Below are positions 9,226 to 17,509 of a stretch of DNA of 64,000 nucleotides, in pieces. The notes under the pieces were generated by a model. It saw only the letters and a list, made by a program, of their open reading frames with translations. It did no database searches and was not told the DNA's origin. The first letter of the stretch is position 1; the number at the start of each line of letters is the position of its first letter. A program made the position numbers and the translations under genes. Location of the stretch: contig URDJ01000007.1 of the NCBI GenBank assembly GCA_900546615.1, positions 16,852 through 80,851 on the forward strand. Direction: 5' to 3'. Origin of the DNA: an uncultured Eubacteriales bacterium. GTDB taxonomy: Bacteria > Bacillota > Clostridia > Oscillospirales > Oscillospiraceae.

Positions 9226-10656
9226 TCAGATGCCGGAAGCGAGCGCCTCATCCATGAGAGCCCTGCATCTTCTGTAATCGTCGGATACCTTTTGCCCATT
9301 GAAAGCGGTCATGACCACGAGCACGACGAGACCTGTCCCGCAGCCGGGCCAGAAGGGGACTACGCCGAAGGGTTGGCCGGAGAAATGCCAGACAGCGGCG
9401 ACCAGCCCGCCGACCAGCATGGACCAGAAAGCGGAACGCTTGTCCACCTTGTGCCAGTAGACCGAGATTACCAGCACCATGCCCGCCACGGCGCGTATCT
9501 GGAAGGCTCCGTTCATCTGGTCGAGTATGGAGGTGGCGTAGATGCCGAGGAATGTAGCGACGGCGCCGATGCCGGCGATCGCCCGCTTCGAAAAGCGGAG
9601 CTGCTGCCTGTCTGTGGCGTTTTTGCGCAGGAAGGTGAGGTAAAAGTCGCGCGTGAGCGTGGTGGAGAGCGTGAGCAGCAGCGCCGGAGCGGTGGAGAAC
9701 ACGGCGGCGATTATCGCCATGCATCCCAGAGCGCCGATGAAGGGGCCGAAGCCGTCGGCCACGGTATAGAAGATGGTGCCCGGCTCCGCCTCGGGGTACA
9801 GCAGCCGCCCGAAAACGCCGATGAGCGCGGGGAAACAGGCAAAGATGATGACCAGTACGGCTGCGAGCGAGACGCCGAGGTTTGCCGCGCGCTTGCTCTT
9901 TGCACTGTAAATGTTGGCGACAAGAGTGGACGACAGTATAAACGCAAACATGCTGCCCGCGGCGTTCCCGACGACGGTGCCCAGGCTGGGCTGGGCAACG
10001 CTCAGATAACTCGAGCCAAGCACCTCGCGGACAGTATCCAGCCCGTCGGCGCGGTGCCATGCAAGTATGCCGACGACTAGACAGCCGATGTAGAGGAAGC
10101 TCGAGTGCACCACATTCATTGCGGCAATGCCCTTCAGCCCAACGAGCGCCTGTATGACAAATACCGCGCCCATGACCCAGGTCATGACGGTCACGTCCGC
10201 GCCTATCATGGGAGCGAGGATGTTGGCAGCCGCCTTCGGCTGCATGGCGAAGATGATGCCGTATACCACAAGCACGATGACCATGACGACGGTGCGGCAG
10301 CGCCGGCAGTCGAAGCGGAATTCAAAGGCCTCTGAAACGGAGTATGCCCCGTGATATCCGGCGGCGCGATACAGTTTGCTCACGGTGAATATGAAGATGA
10401 ATACGCCCACCGCCTGGCCCCAGTTCGTCCAGGCCGAGGAGATGCCTATGCTGTAGGCGGTCTGAGCACTGCCGACGGTACTTGAGCCGGCGATCATCTC
10501 GCCGAACATTGTAAAACAGATGAGGACTGTGCCCATCTCCTTACGGCCGACAAAAAAGGAACTGATATCGTTCCTGGCCCTGGCCCGGCTGCTCAGATAC
10601 CAGCCCACAGCCGTCGTCAGCACGATATATCCGACCACCATCAAAAGCTCCGCCAT
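9226..10656 (-). CDS. Sodium:solute symporter family transporter
   Basis: A polytopic membrane protein of about 476 residues with roughly 12-13 hydrophobic helices. The N-terminal pattern is VGRKEMGTVLICFTMFGEMIAGSSTVG, which matches the first core helices of the sodium:solute symporter (SSS, LeuT-fold) family. Members import organic solutes such as proline, pantothenate, sugars or carboxylates with sodium; the substrate cannot be told here. I chose the ATG at 10656 because GGGGGA lies 7 bases before it, while the ATG at 10671 has no such site. It is transcribed divergently from a LysR regulator, which probably controls it in response to the substrate. Confidence 0.87.
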   Translation of the reverse strand: MAELLMVVGYIVLTTAVGWYLSSRARARNDISSFFVGRKEMGTVLICFTMFGEMIAGSSTVGSAQTAYSIGISSAWTNWGQAVGVFIFIFTVSKLYRAAGYHGAYSVSEAFEFRFDCRRCRTVVMVIVLVVYGIIFAMQPKAAANILAPMIGADVTVMTWVMGAVFVIQALVGLKGIAAMNVVHSSFLYIGCLVVGILAWHRADGLDTVREVLGSSYLSVAQPSLGTVVGNAAGSMFAFILSSTLVANIYSAKSKRAANLGVSLAAVLVIIFACFPALIGVFGRLLYPEAEPGTIFYTVADGFGPFIGALGCMAIIAAVFSTAPALLLTLSTTLTRDFYLTFLRKNATDRQQLRFSKRAIAGIGAVATFLGIYATSILDQMNGAFQIRAVAGMVLVISVYWHKVDKRSAFWSMLVGGLVAAVWHFSGQPFGVVPFWPGCGTGLVVLVVMTAFNGQKVSDDYRRCRALMDEALASGI

Positions 10657-10689
10657 GCAGATATCCCCCATTGAAAACTAATCACATTT

Positions 10690-10740
10690 TTAATACCACG
10701 ATTCATTTTCATGCACAAGAAACACTGTTTTTTTGTGCAT
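10690..10740 (-). promoter_or_regulatory. Symporter promoter with palindromic candidate LysR operator
   Basis: A perfect 8-base inverted repeat, ATGCACAA (10711-10718) and TTGTGCAT (10733-10740), is separated by 14 bases. The proximal arm overlaps a weak minus-strand -35 (TTGTGC, 10713-10718), which is followed after 17 bases by the -10 TATTAA (10690-10695). A LysR dimer bound here could block or activate the symporter promoter. The assignment rests on position and symmetry only. Confidence 0.5.
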
Positions 10741-10833
10741 TACATAAGCCGTAGCACAAACAGCGGAACGTAGAAAAAACAACAAATAATTGTGGAATAA
10801 ACAAAATAGTGGAGCATAGGATAATACTGTTTG

Positions 10834-10862
10834 TTGACAGACGTTCAGTTGTGTTTTAAACT
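10834..10862 (+). promoter_or_regulatory. Predicted promoter of the lysR-type gene
   Basis: TTGACA (10834-10839) is perfect, and after a 17-base spacer TAAACT (10857-10862) matches the -10 in four of six positions. The regulator ATG follows about 50 bases later, with ACGGAG as ribosome site. Confidence 0.55.
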
Positions 10863-10915
10863 CAAAGAATAAGTGCAGAAAAGTAAGCCAAAATCGGAGA
10901 TAAAACGGAGCAAAA

Positions 10916-11821
10916 ATGGTCATAAATCAGCTCAGATATTTTCTGGCCGTATGCAAATGCGGAAGCATGGCGGAGGCGGCCAAGAGCCTGCATATCACGC
11001 AGCAGGGGATAAGTATAGCGCTCAGGCGGCTCGAGGCGGAGATGGGCAGGAGCCTGTTCTACCACAAGTCAAGGGGCGTGGTGCTCACCCAGTTCGGCAT
11101 GGCCTTTCGGGACGAGGCGGAGATAATCATCACGCACGTAAACAAGCTCTACGAGCTGTGCAAGACCTACGAGGGCGACGGCAAGGTGGAGATAACGGTG
11201 GCCATAACGAGGCACCAGCTGCCAAAGCAGCCTGTGAGCCTCCAGCAGCTTCTGCTGGTTCCGCCGAGTGAGTACAAGGTGGGTATCGTGAACGAGTATT
11301 CCAACATCTGTGCTGACATGGTGTACGAGGGCGGCGCGCTGTTCGGACTGGTCTACGGCGACTACAGCGCTGAGAAGTTCGACATGACGCCGCTTGAGGA
11401 AGCGGGAGCACAGCCGGATACGGCGGAATACGTCTTTGTCGTGAACCGCGACAGCCGCTTTGCCGCGCGGGATACAATTACTATAAAGGAGCTGGACGGC
11501 GTGCCTCTGCTGGTGCCGGATACGCTCACGAGGCCGAGCATAGCGATAGCGGAGCTGTTCCGCAAGCACAATGCGAGGCTGAACGTAGCCTATGAGTACA
11601 GCTGGCCGAGACAGGCGATAGACATAGTTGCCAATAACCCAAGCCTCGTGGCCAGGACCATGCTGTCCGACGTCACAGAGACAGACCGCGAGAGGGTGAA
11701 GCCTCTGAGACTCGAGGATGAGGCCCTCCGCATGCCCTTCAATCTTATAGTCAAGAAGGGCAGGAAGCTGACGGTGCACGAGCAGCTGTTCAGGCACCTG
11801 ATACTGGACTGCTACAGATAA
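10916..11821 (+). CDS. LysR family transcriptional regulator
   Basis: A 301-residue protein of standard LysR length. Residues 1-60 are the winged helix-turn-helix (MAEAAKSLHITQQGISIALRRLEAEMG is the family pattern, with a Ser-Leu-His-Ile recognition turn). The remainder is the two-lobed effector domain. The ATG is preceded by ACGGAG at a 5-base spacing. It is divergent from the sodium:solute symporter gene, the usual arrangement of LysR with its target; the effector is likely the transported solute or a derivative. A terminator follows. Confidence 0.9.
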   Translation: MVINQLRYFLAVCKCGSMAEAAKSLHITQQGISIALRRLEAEMGRSLFYHKSRGVVLTQFGMAFRDEAEIIITHVNKLYELCKTYEGDGKVEITVAITRHQLPKQPVSLQQLLLVPPSEYKVGIVNEYSNICADMVYEGGALFGLVYGDYSAEKFDMTPLEEAGAQPDTAEYVFVVNRDSRFAARDTITIKELDGVPLLVPDTLTRPSIAIAELFRKHNARLNVAYEYSWPRQAIDIVANNPSLVARTMLSDVTETDRERVKPLRLEDEALRMPFNLIVKKGRKLTVHEQLFRHLILDCYR

Positions 11822-11825
11822 AAAT

Positions 11826-11863
11826 AAGGCTTACAGCCCGGAAATGAGCTGTAAGCCTTTTTG
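11826..11863. terminator. Bidirectional intrinsic terminator
   Basis: AAGGCTTACAGC and GCTGTAAGCCTT form a perfect 12-pair stem around a short loop, followed by TTTTTG on the plus strand and preceded by A residues. It lies between the convergent lysR-type and corC-type genes and can stop both. Confidence 0.88.
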
Positions 11864-11875
11864 TCTTTGATGATA

Positions 11876-13132
11876 TTATTTCTCGTCCCCGTTGTCGAGC
11901 GGGGGCAGTTTTTTTATCTCGGCCTCCGTGACCCTGCGGCTGTCCACGGAGAGGACGGTGAAGCGCAGGCCGTCGAAGATGAAGTTGTCGCCGGGCTTGG
12001 GTATGCGGCCGAGCTGTTCCATAATCCAGCCGCTGAGCGTGACGCTCTCGCTCTCGCAGGCGAGGTCGAAGCGCTCAAATATCTCGTCCAGCTCGGCGGA
12101 GCCGCTGACCCTGTAGCTGTCCTCACCCGTCTGGTGCAGCTCCTCCACGACCTCATCGTGCTCGTCCCAGATGTCGCCGACCAGTTCCTCGAGGATATCT
12201 TCCATCGTGACGATGCCGAGCGTGCCGCCGTATTCGTCCGTCACGACGGCCATGTGTGCCTTGGCCTTTTGGAGCGTTTTGAGCAGGGCGCTTATTCTGA
12301 TGCTGGGGGGGACGTATACGGGCTGAGACATGATGGATGCAAGCCCGCCCTCGCCGATGCCGCAGTCGTAGAAATCCTTCTGATGCACTACGCCGACGAT
12401 GTTGTCGATGCTGCCCTCGTAGACAGGCAGGCGGGAGAAGCGGGAACTGCGGAAAGCCGACGCGACGGTCTCGGCGTCGGCATCGAGGGGCACAGCCTCG
12501 AGATCGACGCGCGGGGTGAGTATGTCACCGGCCTCCTGCTCCGTGAACTCGAGCGCGCTGCGCAGCAGCTCGACCTCGTCGCTGTCTATGCCGCCGCCCT
12601 CGCCGGCCTCATCGACTATGACTGAAAGCTCCTCCTGAGTCATGCTGCGGTCGTCCTTAACGCGGAACAGCTTGGAAATGAGCTTTTTCCACAGACCGAA
12701 GATCCAGCTCAGGGGCAGGAGTATCCACATAAAGAGCTTGAGCAGCGGGGCCGAGAACCTCGCAAAGCCCTCCGGCGCTTCCTTGGCCACGCTCTTGGGC
12801 GTGATCTCGCCAAAGATGAGCACTACGATGGTCACGACGATGGTGGAGATCGACGCGCCCTTGTCGGGGTCGTTGAGCAGTTGGATGAACATGACTGTTC
12901 CGATGGAGGACGTGGCGATGTTCACGATGTTGTTGCCTATGAGCAGGGTAGAGAGCAGCCTGTCGAAATCCGAGGCAAGCTTGAGGACCTCCGCCGCTCG
13001 CTTGTCGCCGCGCTCTGCGTCTGCCTTTAGCCTCGCGCGGTTCAGGGACGAGAACGCGGTCTCCGTGGCGGAAAAATATGCGGAAAACGTCACGAGGACG
13101 ACCATTATCAGTATGCTTGTGAGATACTCCAT
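11876..13132 (-). CDS. CorC/HlyC (CNNM-type) family divalent-cation transport protein
   Basis: A 418-residue protein with the CNNM/CorC arrangement. An N-terminal DUF21 membrane domain of about four helices covers roughly residues 1-190, with FGEITPKSVAKE in its third part. A pair of CBS domains lies near 205-330 (LTPRVDLEAVP and AVVTDEYGGTLGIVTMEDILEELVG), and a CorC_HlyC domain covers the last 80 residues. Relatives export or control magnesium, and possibly cobalt. The ATG has GGAGG about 13 bases upstream, a long spacing. A strong promoter and a leader of about 190 bases containing a terminator-like hairpin precede the gene, suggesting regulation by premature termination, perhaps by a metal. 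Confidence 0.9.
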   Translation of the reverse strand: MEYLTSILIMVVLVTFSAYFSATETAFSSLNRARLKADAERGDKRAAEVLKLASDFDRLLSTLLIGNNIVNIATSSIGTVMFIQLLNDPDKGASISTIVVTIVVLIFGEITPKSVAKEAPEGFARFSAPLLKLFMWILLPLSWIFGLWKKLISKLFRVKDDRSMTQEELSVIVDEAGEGGGIDSDEVELLRSALEFTEQEAGDILTPRVDLEAVPLDADAETVASAFRSSRFSRLPVYEGSIDNIVGVVHQKDFYDCGIGEGGLASIMSQPVYVPPSIRISALLKTLQKAKAHMAVVTDEYGGTLGIVTMEDILEELVGDIWDEHDEVVEELHQTGEDSYRVSGSAELDEIFERFDLACESESVTLSGWIMEQLGRIPKPGDNFIFDGLRFTVLSVDSRRVTEAEIKKLPPLDNGDEK

Positions 13133-13327
13133 AGTCTATGTAAGACCTCCAGAAATTCAAGTGAGAATGTAAAAATGGGCGCAAAAAAGCGCACCTGTAC
13201 TAAAATCAGCACAGATATGCGCAGCTCAGACTATATAGACGCAAATGACAATCGCTACTGTCGCTGTCCTCCATGAGGCCGGTAACTCTCCTTTCAAGTC
13301 AGGCCCCGCCCTGCGGAGCCTTGTGGA
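13133..13327 (-). promoter_or_regulatory. Candidate riboswitch or attenuator leader of the corC-type gene
   Basis: On the minus strand the transcript should start near 13321 and run about 190 bases before the ATG. It begins with an 8-pair hairpin (GGCTCCGC with GCGGGGCC), continues through about 80 structured bases, and reaches a strong hairpin followed by six U residues (13183-13222). The 3-prime arm of that hairpin (GGTGCGC) can alternatively pair with GCGCCC just downstream, so two exclusive folds exist. This is the layout of a transcription-terminating riboswitch. I could not match it to the yybP-ykoY, M-box, NiCo or fluoride classes. A short open frame starts at an ATG near 13275, but its ribosome-site spacing is poor. 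Confidence 0.55.
13183..13222 (-). terminator. Leader terminator before the corC-type gene
   Basis: The 34-base hairpin has 13 base pairs with one 2-base bulge: GCGCAT, then CTGTGCT, paired across a GATTTT loop. It is followed on the minus strand by TTTTTT. It stands about 50 bases before the start codon and inside the transcript of the promoter at 13328-13356, so it must act conditionally. Confidence 0.7.
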
Positions 13328-13356
13328 ATTATATAACACGCGCCGCCGCTTGTCAA
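13328..13356 (-). promoter_or_regulatory. Consensus sigma-A promoter of the corC-type gene
   Basis: On the minus strand, TTGACA (13351-13356), a 17-base spacer and TATAAT (13328-13333) form a perfect consensus promoter. It drives the long leader described above. A promoter this strong in front of a terminator fits control by attenuation. Confidence 0.88.
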
Positions 13357-13430
13357 GCAAAAATACCGCGGCGCGCCGTTGCTTAAATGGGAAGGACATG
13401 ATAAAATGCTGGTCGAGAGGGGGTCGGAGA

Positions 13431-14162
13431 ATGAGAAAGCCTGAGATGATACTGTTCGACTACGGCCATACGCTCTGCTACGAGCCGGTGCAGGACTACC
13501 TGAGGGGCTGGCAGGCGGCCATGGAGCACGCCGTCGCGAACCCGCGCGGCATAACGGCCGAGGCGCTGTACGAGTACAGCCGCGAGGTCTACGCGGGGCT
13601 GTTCCGGCAGCTGCGCCCGCTGGAGCTGGAGACGGATGGGCTGAAGCTCGACGAGTGCATATACGACCAGCTCGGTCTCAGGTTCGACCTGCCCATGCAG
13701 GAGCTGGAATACCTGCGCTGGTGCGCCACGGAGCCGATCTATCCCATGGAGGGCATAGAGGACTTCCTGGGCCTGTGCGCGCAGCTGGGTATAAGGACCG
13801 GGGTCATAAGCAACCTTTCGTTCTCCGGCGGGACGCTCGTCAGAAGGATAAACGAGTGCCTGCCCTTCCACCGCTTCGAGTTCATCGTGGCCTCGAGCGA
13901 GTGCGTGTACAGAAAGCCCTCGGAGCACATCTTTAAAAGAGCTCTCGGTCTCGCCGGGCTGGACGCGGCGGACTGCTGGTTCATTGGAGACGACGTTGAG
14001 TGCGACGTAGAGGGCGCGGCGAGGTCGGGACTCTGGCCCGTGTGGTTCAGATACCCGGTGAAATGCACCTATAAGCCCGAGGCCCCGCACCCGCCGAGAT
14101 GCGAGCATACGCTGGTAACGTCCTGGGCGGAGCTGGGAGATATCCTGCGCGGTCTTGAATAA
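13431..14162 (+). CDS. HAD superfamily hydrolase with atypical motif I
   Basis: A 243-residue protein with the HAD fold: motif I ILFDYGHTL at residues 7-15, motif II IRTGVISNLSFSG, a motif III Lys in RKPSEHIF, and motif IV GDDVECDVEGA. The canonical motif I is DxDx(T/V). Here the nucleophile D10 is present, but the second Asp (the general acid/base) is replaced by Gly (D-Y-G-H-T). Close homologues with FDYGHT exist in Clostridia from general knowledge, so this is probably a real subfamily with altered chemistry. I chose the ATG at 13431, preceded by GAGGGGG at 7 bases; an upstream in-frame extension lacks a ribosome site. The substrate is unknown. Confidence 0.82.
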   Translation: MRKPEMILFDYGHTLCYEPVQDYLRGWQAAMEHAVANPRGITAEALYEYSREVYAGLFRQLRPLELETDGLKLDECIYDQLGLRFDLPMQELEYLRWCATEPIYPMEGIEDFLGLCAQLGIRTGVISNLSFSGGTLVRRINECLPFHRFEFIVASSECVYRKPSEHIFKRALGLAGLDAADCWFIGDDVECDVEGAARSGLWPVWFRYPVKCTYKPEAPHPPRCEHTLVTSWAELGDILRGLE

Positions 14163-14207
14163 AAAGACGGGCCGTGTTACAATATCCTGTTGAAAGCGGG
14201 GCGGCAT

Positions 14208-14723
14208 ATGCGTATACTTGGTATCGACCCCGGCATCGCCATAGTCGGTTTCGGCGTGGTCGATTCCGAGCGGGGAAAGCAGAGCTTTGTGCGCTGCGGC
14301 GTCATAACGACGCCTGCGGGCACCAGCCTGTCCAGCAGACTGGACAGGATATACTCCGACATGGACGAGGTGATACGCACCTTCAATCCTGACGCGGCGG
14401 CCATCGAGGAGCTGTTCTTTAATACGAATATCACTACCGGCATCTCCGTCGCGCAGGGCAGGGGAGTCATCCTGCTGGCCTGCTATCGCGCGGGGCTGCC
14501 GGTGTTCGAGTACACGCCGCTGCAGGTCAAACAGGCGGTAGTGGGCTACGGCAGAGCGGAAAAGAACCAGGTCATCGACATGGTGAAGCGGATATTGAAC
14601 CTGAAGGCCGTTCCCAAGCCGGACGACGCGGCGGACGCCGTGGCGATAGCGCTCTGCCACGCGCGGAGCCATACCTCGCTGATAGCGGGAAAGACGGGAG
14701 GCAGCGTATGTTCTACCATTTAG
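14208..14723 (+). CDS. ruvC: Crossover junction endodeoxyribonuclease RuvC
   Basis: RuvC cuts Holliday junctions symmetrically after RuvAB-driven branch migration. The 171 residues begin with ILGIDPGIAIVGFG, which contains the first catalytic Asp. AAIEELFFNTN supplies the conserved Glu, and KPDDAADAVAIALCHAR at the end supplies the last acidic residues. I chose the ATG at 14208; an in-frame TTG six codons upstream is less likely. The gene overlaps ruvA by 16 bases, and ruvB follows, giving the complete ruvCAB operon. Confidence 0.95.
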   Translation: MRILGIDPGIAIVGFGVVDSERGKQSFVRCGVITTPAGTSLSSRLDRIYSDMDEVIRTFNPDAAAIEELFFNTNITTGISVAQGRGVILLACYRAGLPVFEYTPLQVKQAVVGYGRAEKNQVIDMVKRILNLKAVPKPDDAADAVAIALCHARSHTSLIAGKTGGSVCSTI

Positions 14724-15313
14724 AGGGCAGGATCGCGGAGCTGATGCAGGGCGCCGCGGTGGTGGACTGCAACGGGGTCGGTTACCTTGTGAATACAAGC
14801 CTGAACACACAGTCGCGTCTGAAGACGGGCGAGCGGGCCAAGCTGTATATATCAGAGAGCGTCAGGGAGGACGCTTTTGAGCTGTTCGGCTTCGCGACCA
14901 GGAGTGAGAAGCGGAGCTTCGACCTGCTCATTGCGGTGTCGGGCGTGGGTCCGAAGGCGGCACTGTCGATACTGTCGGCGCATACGCCGGAGGCGCTGAC
15001 CATGGCGATACTGGCTGGCGATGAGAAAGCGCTGACCGTCGCGCCGGGCATAGGGAAGAAGATAGCGCAGAGGGTGATACTGGAGCTGAAGGACAAGCTC
15101 GCGAGTGAGAGCGTGGACTTCGAGCTGCCTGTGAAGGCGGGTGTCCCGGCCTCTGCGGCGGGCGACGGGAAGCTCGCGGACGCGGCGGCGGCGCTGGGCG
15201 TGCTGGGCTACGGCCCGGCGGAGATAAATCTGGCGCTCAAGGGCGTGGACACGGCCGCGCTGACGACGGAGGAGATAATCAAGGCGGCGCTTAAGAACAT
15301 GATGAAGAAGTGA
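14708..15313 (+). CDS. ruvA: Holliday junction branch migration protein RuvA
   Basis: A 201-residue protein with the three RuvA parts: an N-terminal OB-like domain starting FYHLEGRIAEL; two helix-hairpin-helix motifs around residues 70-130, including ALTVAPGIGKKIAQRVILELKDKL; and a C-terminal three-helix domain that contacts RuvB (residues about 155-201). RuvA tetramers bind the four-way junction and load RuvB. The start overlaps the end of ruvC, and ruvB begins 11 bases after the stop. Confidence 0.96.
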   Translation: MFYHLEGRIAELMQGAAVVDCNGVGYLVNTSLNTQSRLKTGERAKLYISESVREDAFELFGFATRSEKRSFDLLIAVSGVGPKAALSILSAHTPEALTMAILAGDEKALTVAPGIGKKIAQRVILELKDKLASESVDFELPVKAGVPASAAGDGKLADAAAALGVLGYGPAEINLALKGVDTAALTTEEIIKAALKNMMKK

Positions 15314-15324
15314 GGTGAGCGCAG

Positions 15325-16371
15325 ATGAGCATCAGTTTTTCCGGTGAAGCGGAGGAGAGGGTGATAACCTCGACGACGCTGCTGCCGGAGGACGCGGCCG
15401 AGGGTTCGCTCAGGCCGAGGACGCTGGGAGAATATATAGGCCAGTCGAAGGTGAAGGAGAACCTCTCGGTGTTCATAAAGGCGGCGAAGATGCGCGGGGA
15501 GCCGCTCGACCACGTACTGCTGCACGGTCCTCCGGGACTGGGCAAGACCACGCTCGCGGCGGTCATAGCCAACGAGATGGGCGTGAACATGCGCATGACC
15601 TCCGGCCCGTCCATAGGCAAGGCGGGCGACCTCGCGGCGCTTCTGACGAATCTGCAGGAGAACGATATCCTGTTCGTGGACGAGATACACAGGCTGGACA
15701 GGATGGTGGAGGAGATATTGTACCCGGCGATGGAGGACTACGCCATCGACATCATCATCGGCAAGGGGCCGTCGGCGAACTCGATCAGGCTGGAGCTGCC
15801 GAGGTTCACGCTCATCGGGGCGACGACACGCTCGGGCCAGCTGACGGCGCCTTTGAGGGACCGGTTCGGCGTGTCGCTGAGGCTGGAGCTGTATACGGCG
15901 GAGGAGCTGACGCAGATCGTGACGCGCAGCGCCGGGATATTGAATATAGAGATAGAGCCGGCGGGTGCGCGGGAGATCGCGTCGAGGTCGAGAGGCACGC
16001 CGAGGATAGCGAACCGTATGCTGAGGAGAGTGCGAGATTTTGCTCAGGTGAACGCGGGCGGTGTGATAACGAAGGAAGTAGCAGACGACGCGCTTTTGAG
16101 GCTGGAGGTGGACAGGGAGGGCCTGGACGCGCTTGACAGGAGGATGCTGTGGAGCATAATCGAGTATTACGGCGGCGGGCCGGTGGGACTGGAGACGCTG
16201 GCGGCGACAATAAACGAGGAGGCCGTGACGCTTGAGGACGTGTACGAGCCGTACCTGTTGCAGCAGGGCTACCTGACGCGGACGCCGCGGGGCAGATGCG
16301 TGACGAGACGAGCATATGAGCACCTTGGTCTTGAGCTGCCGGGGAATGTGCAGGAGCAGATGGAGCTTTAG
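15325..16371 (+). CDS. ruvB: Holliday junction branch migration ATPase RuvB
   Basis: A 348-residue AAA+ motor of normal RuvB length. It has Walker [10 protein letters not shown] near residue 67, Walker [10 protein letters not shown], sensor 1 GATTRSGQL, the arginine finger region LRDRFG, and a C-terminal winged helix ending [14 protein letters not shown]. It drives branch migration with RuvA. It is the last gene of the ruvCAB group; a separate promoter starts about 50 bases after it. The ribosome site GAGGTGAG precedes the ATG. Confidence 0.97.
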   Translation: MSISFSGEAEERVITSTTLLPEDAAEGSLRPRTLGEYIGQSKVKENLSVFIKAAKMRGEPLDHVLLHGPPGLGKTTLAAVIANEMGVNMRMTSGPSIGKAGDLAALLTNLQENDILFVDEIHRLDRMVEEILYPAMEDYAIDIIIGKGPSANSIRLELPRFTLIGATTRSGQLTAPLRDRFGVSLRLELYTAEELTQIVTRSAGILNIEIEPAGAREIASRSRGTPRIANRMLRRVRDFAQVNAGGVITKEVADDALLRLEVDREGLDALDRRMLWSIIEYYGGGPVGLETLAATINEEAVTLEDVYEPYLLQQGYLTRTPRGRCVTRRAYEHLGLELPGNVQEQMEL

Positions 16372-16423
16372 AGGCAAAGTTGAAAAAAATATCGGGAATT
16401 GTATAGAAAATCGATAAATTGTC

Positions 16424-16451
16424 TTGACTTTCCAAAAGTTTGTAATATAAT
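16424..16451 (+). promoter_or_regulatory. Sigma-A promoter of the sigma-factor gene
   Basis: TTGACT (16424-16429), a 16-base spacer and TATAAT (16446-16451) lie just before the sigma-factor gene, whose ATG is at 16470. The leader is therefore very short (about 12 bases), and no clear ribosome site lies in it apart from AGGTTG. Confidence 0.75.
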
Positions 16452-16469
16452 CTGTAATCAGGTTGCGAT

Positions 16470-17063
16470 ATGATAGATTATAATAAATATACTGATCCTG
16501 AACTGAGACGGCTCGCGGTCGCCGGGGATACGGCGGCTGAGGAGGAGCTGATAGAGAGATATACGAAGCTCGTGCGGGTGTGCGCGCGGCCCTACTTTTT
16601 GGCGGGTGGGGACAGCGAGGACCTTACGCAGGAAGGCATGCTCGGGCTGCTGTCGGCGATAAGGAGCTATGACGAGGCAGGCGGGGCGTCGTTCAGGACA
16701 TATGCAGAAATATGTATACGCAACCGCGTGCTGGAGGCAGTCAAGGCTGCTTCCCGGAAGAAGCACGAACCGCTCAATGACGGAGTGTCACTGGAATACA
16801 TCATCCTCTCCGAAGAATCCCGACTCGGCCCTGCGGCGCGGCAGGAGATATTCAGGCGTGCACCTGAGGAACAGGTCCTTGCCAGAGAGAGCGAAAGAGA
16901 GTTCTATTCCACGTTTTCGCGGTGTTTGTCCGTTTTTGAGACGAGCGTACTTTTCAGGTATCTCGAGGGCGAGTCGTACCGGCAGATAGCCGAGGCGCTC
17001 GGGAGCAGTGAGAAGTCGGTAGACAATGCCGTGCAGCGGATCCGCCGCAAGCTGGCGAGATGA
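16470..17063 (+). CDS. RNA polymerase sigma factor, SigH-like
   Basis: A 197-residue sigma-70 family protein without region 1. Region 2 is near 20-95 (SEDLTQEGMLGLLSAIRSYD, then FRTYAEICIRNRVLEAVKA). Region 4 is near 140-195 (SYRQIAEALGSSEKSVDNAVQRIRRKL). Length and pattern match SigH of spore formers, which turns on early sporulation and competence-type genes; the presence of spoIVA and spoIIM in this window agrees. A stand-alone paralogue with another role cannot be excluded, so no gene symbol is given. Confidence 0.8.
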   Translation: MIDYNKYTDPELRRLAVAGDTAAEEELIERYTKLVRVCARPYFLAGGDSEDLTQEGMLGLLSAIRSYDEAGGASFRTYAEICIRNRVLEAVKAASRKKHEPLNDGVSLEYIILSEESRLGPAARQEIFRRAPEEQVLARESEREFYSTFSRCLSVFETSVLFRYLEGESYRQIAEALGSSEKSVDNAVQRIRRKLAR

Positions 17064-17141
17064 CCCATCCCAGGCGACATCAGCAGGAGCTGAACGCAAT
17101 AAAAGCCGAGAGGCAAGAATCATCAAAAGAGAGGGTACAAA

Positions 17142-17429
17142 ATGTTTGAAGACAAAGTCCTAGTGTGCAAAGAGTGCGGCCAGGAGTTCGTGTTCTCCGC
17201 CGGTGAGCAGGAGTTCTACGCCGAGCGCGGTTTCCAGAACGAGCCGCAGCGCTGCAAGCCCTGCCGCGATGCCCGCAAGAACGCGGCCCGTGGTCCTCGT
17301 GAGTTTTTCACGGCTGTCTGCGCGATGTGCGGCGGCGAGGCGAAGGTCCCCTTTGAGCCTAAGTCTGACCGTCCCGTGTACTGCAGCGAGTGCTTCGCGA
17401 AGATCCGCGAGCAGCAGAGCAACGCCTGA
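17142..17429 (+). CDS. Zinc-ribbon protein (CxxC-x17-CxxC type)
   Basis: A 95-residue protein with four CxxC pairs: CKEC near residue 9, CKPC near 40, CAMC near 60 and CSEC near 80. Each half therefore forms one zinc site. The N-terminal half (LVCKECGQEFVFSAGEQEFY) matches the small zinc-binding family often annotated as CxxC-x17-CxxC. Its molecular role is not known. The gene stands alone behind the sigma-factor gene and is followed by its own terminator. Confidence 0.8.
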   Translation: MFEDKVLVCKECGQEFVFSAGEQEFYAERGFQNEPQRCKPCRDARKNAARGPREFFTAVCAMCGGEAKVPFEPKSDRPVYCSECFAKIREQQSNA

Positions 17430-17445
17430 GTATAAAGGCAGCAAG

Positions 17446-17480
17446 ACGAATGGGACGGCGAGTACGTCCCATTCGTTTTA
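17446..17480 (+). terminator. Intrinsic terminator
   Basis: ACGAATGGGACG and CGTCCCATTCGT form a perfect 12-pair stem with a 7-base loop, followed by TTTTAG. It ends the zinc-ribbon gene. Confidence 0.88.
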
Positions 17481-17509
17481 GTTTATAATGAAACTACGGA
17501 GGAACAGCA

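Noticed and set aside
13133..13330. yybP-ykoY manganese riboswitch or M-box before the corC-type gene
   Set aside because: GAAAGGAGAGTTACC faintly resembles the yybP-ykoY start, but the closing CCTTT partner and the second loop are missing. No M-box core is seen.
13245..13430. N-terminal extension of the HAD protein
   Set aside because: The in-frame codons cross the strong minus-strand promoter of the corC-type gene, lack a ribosome site and do not look like HAD sequence.
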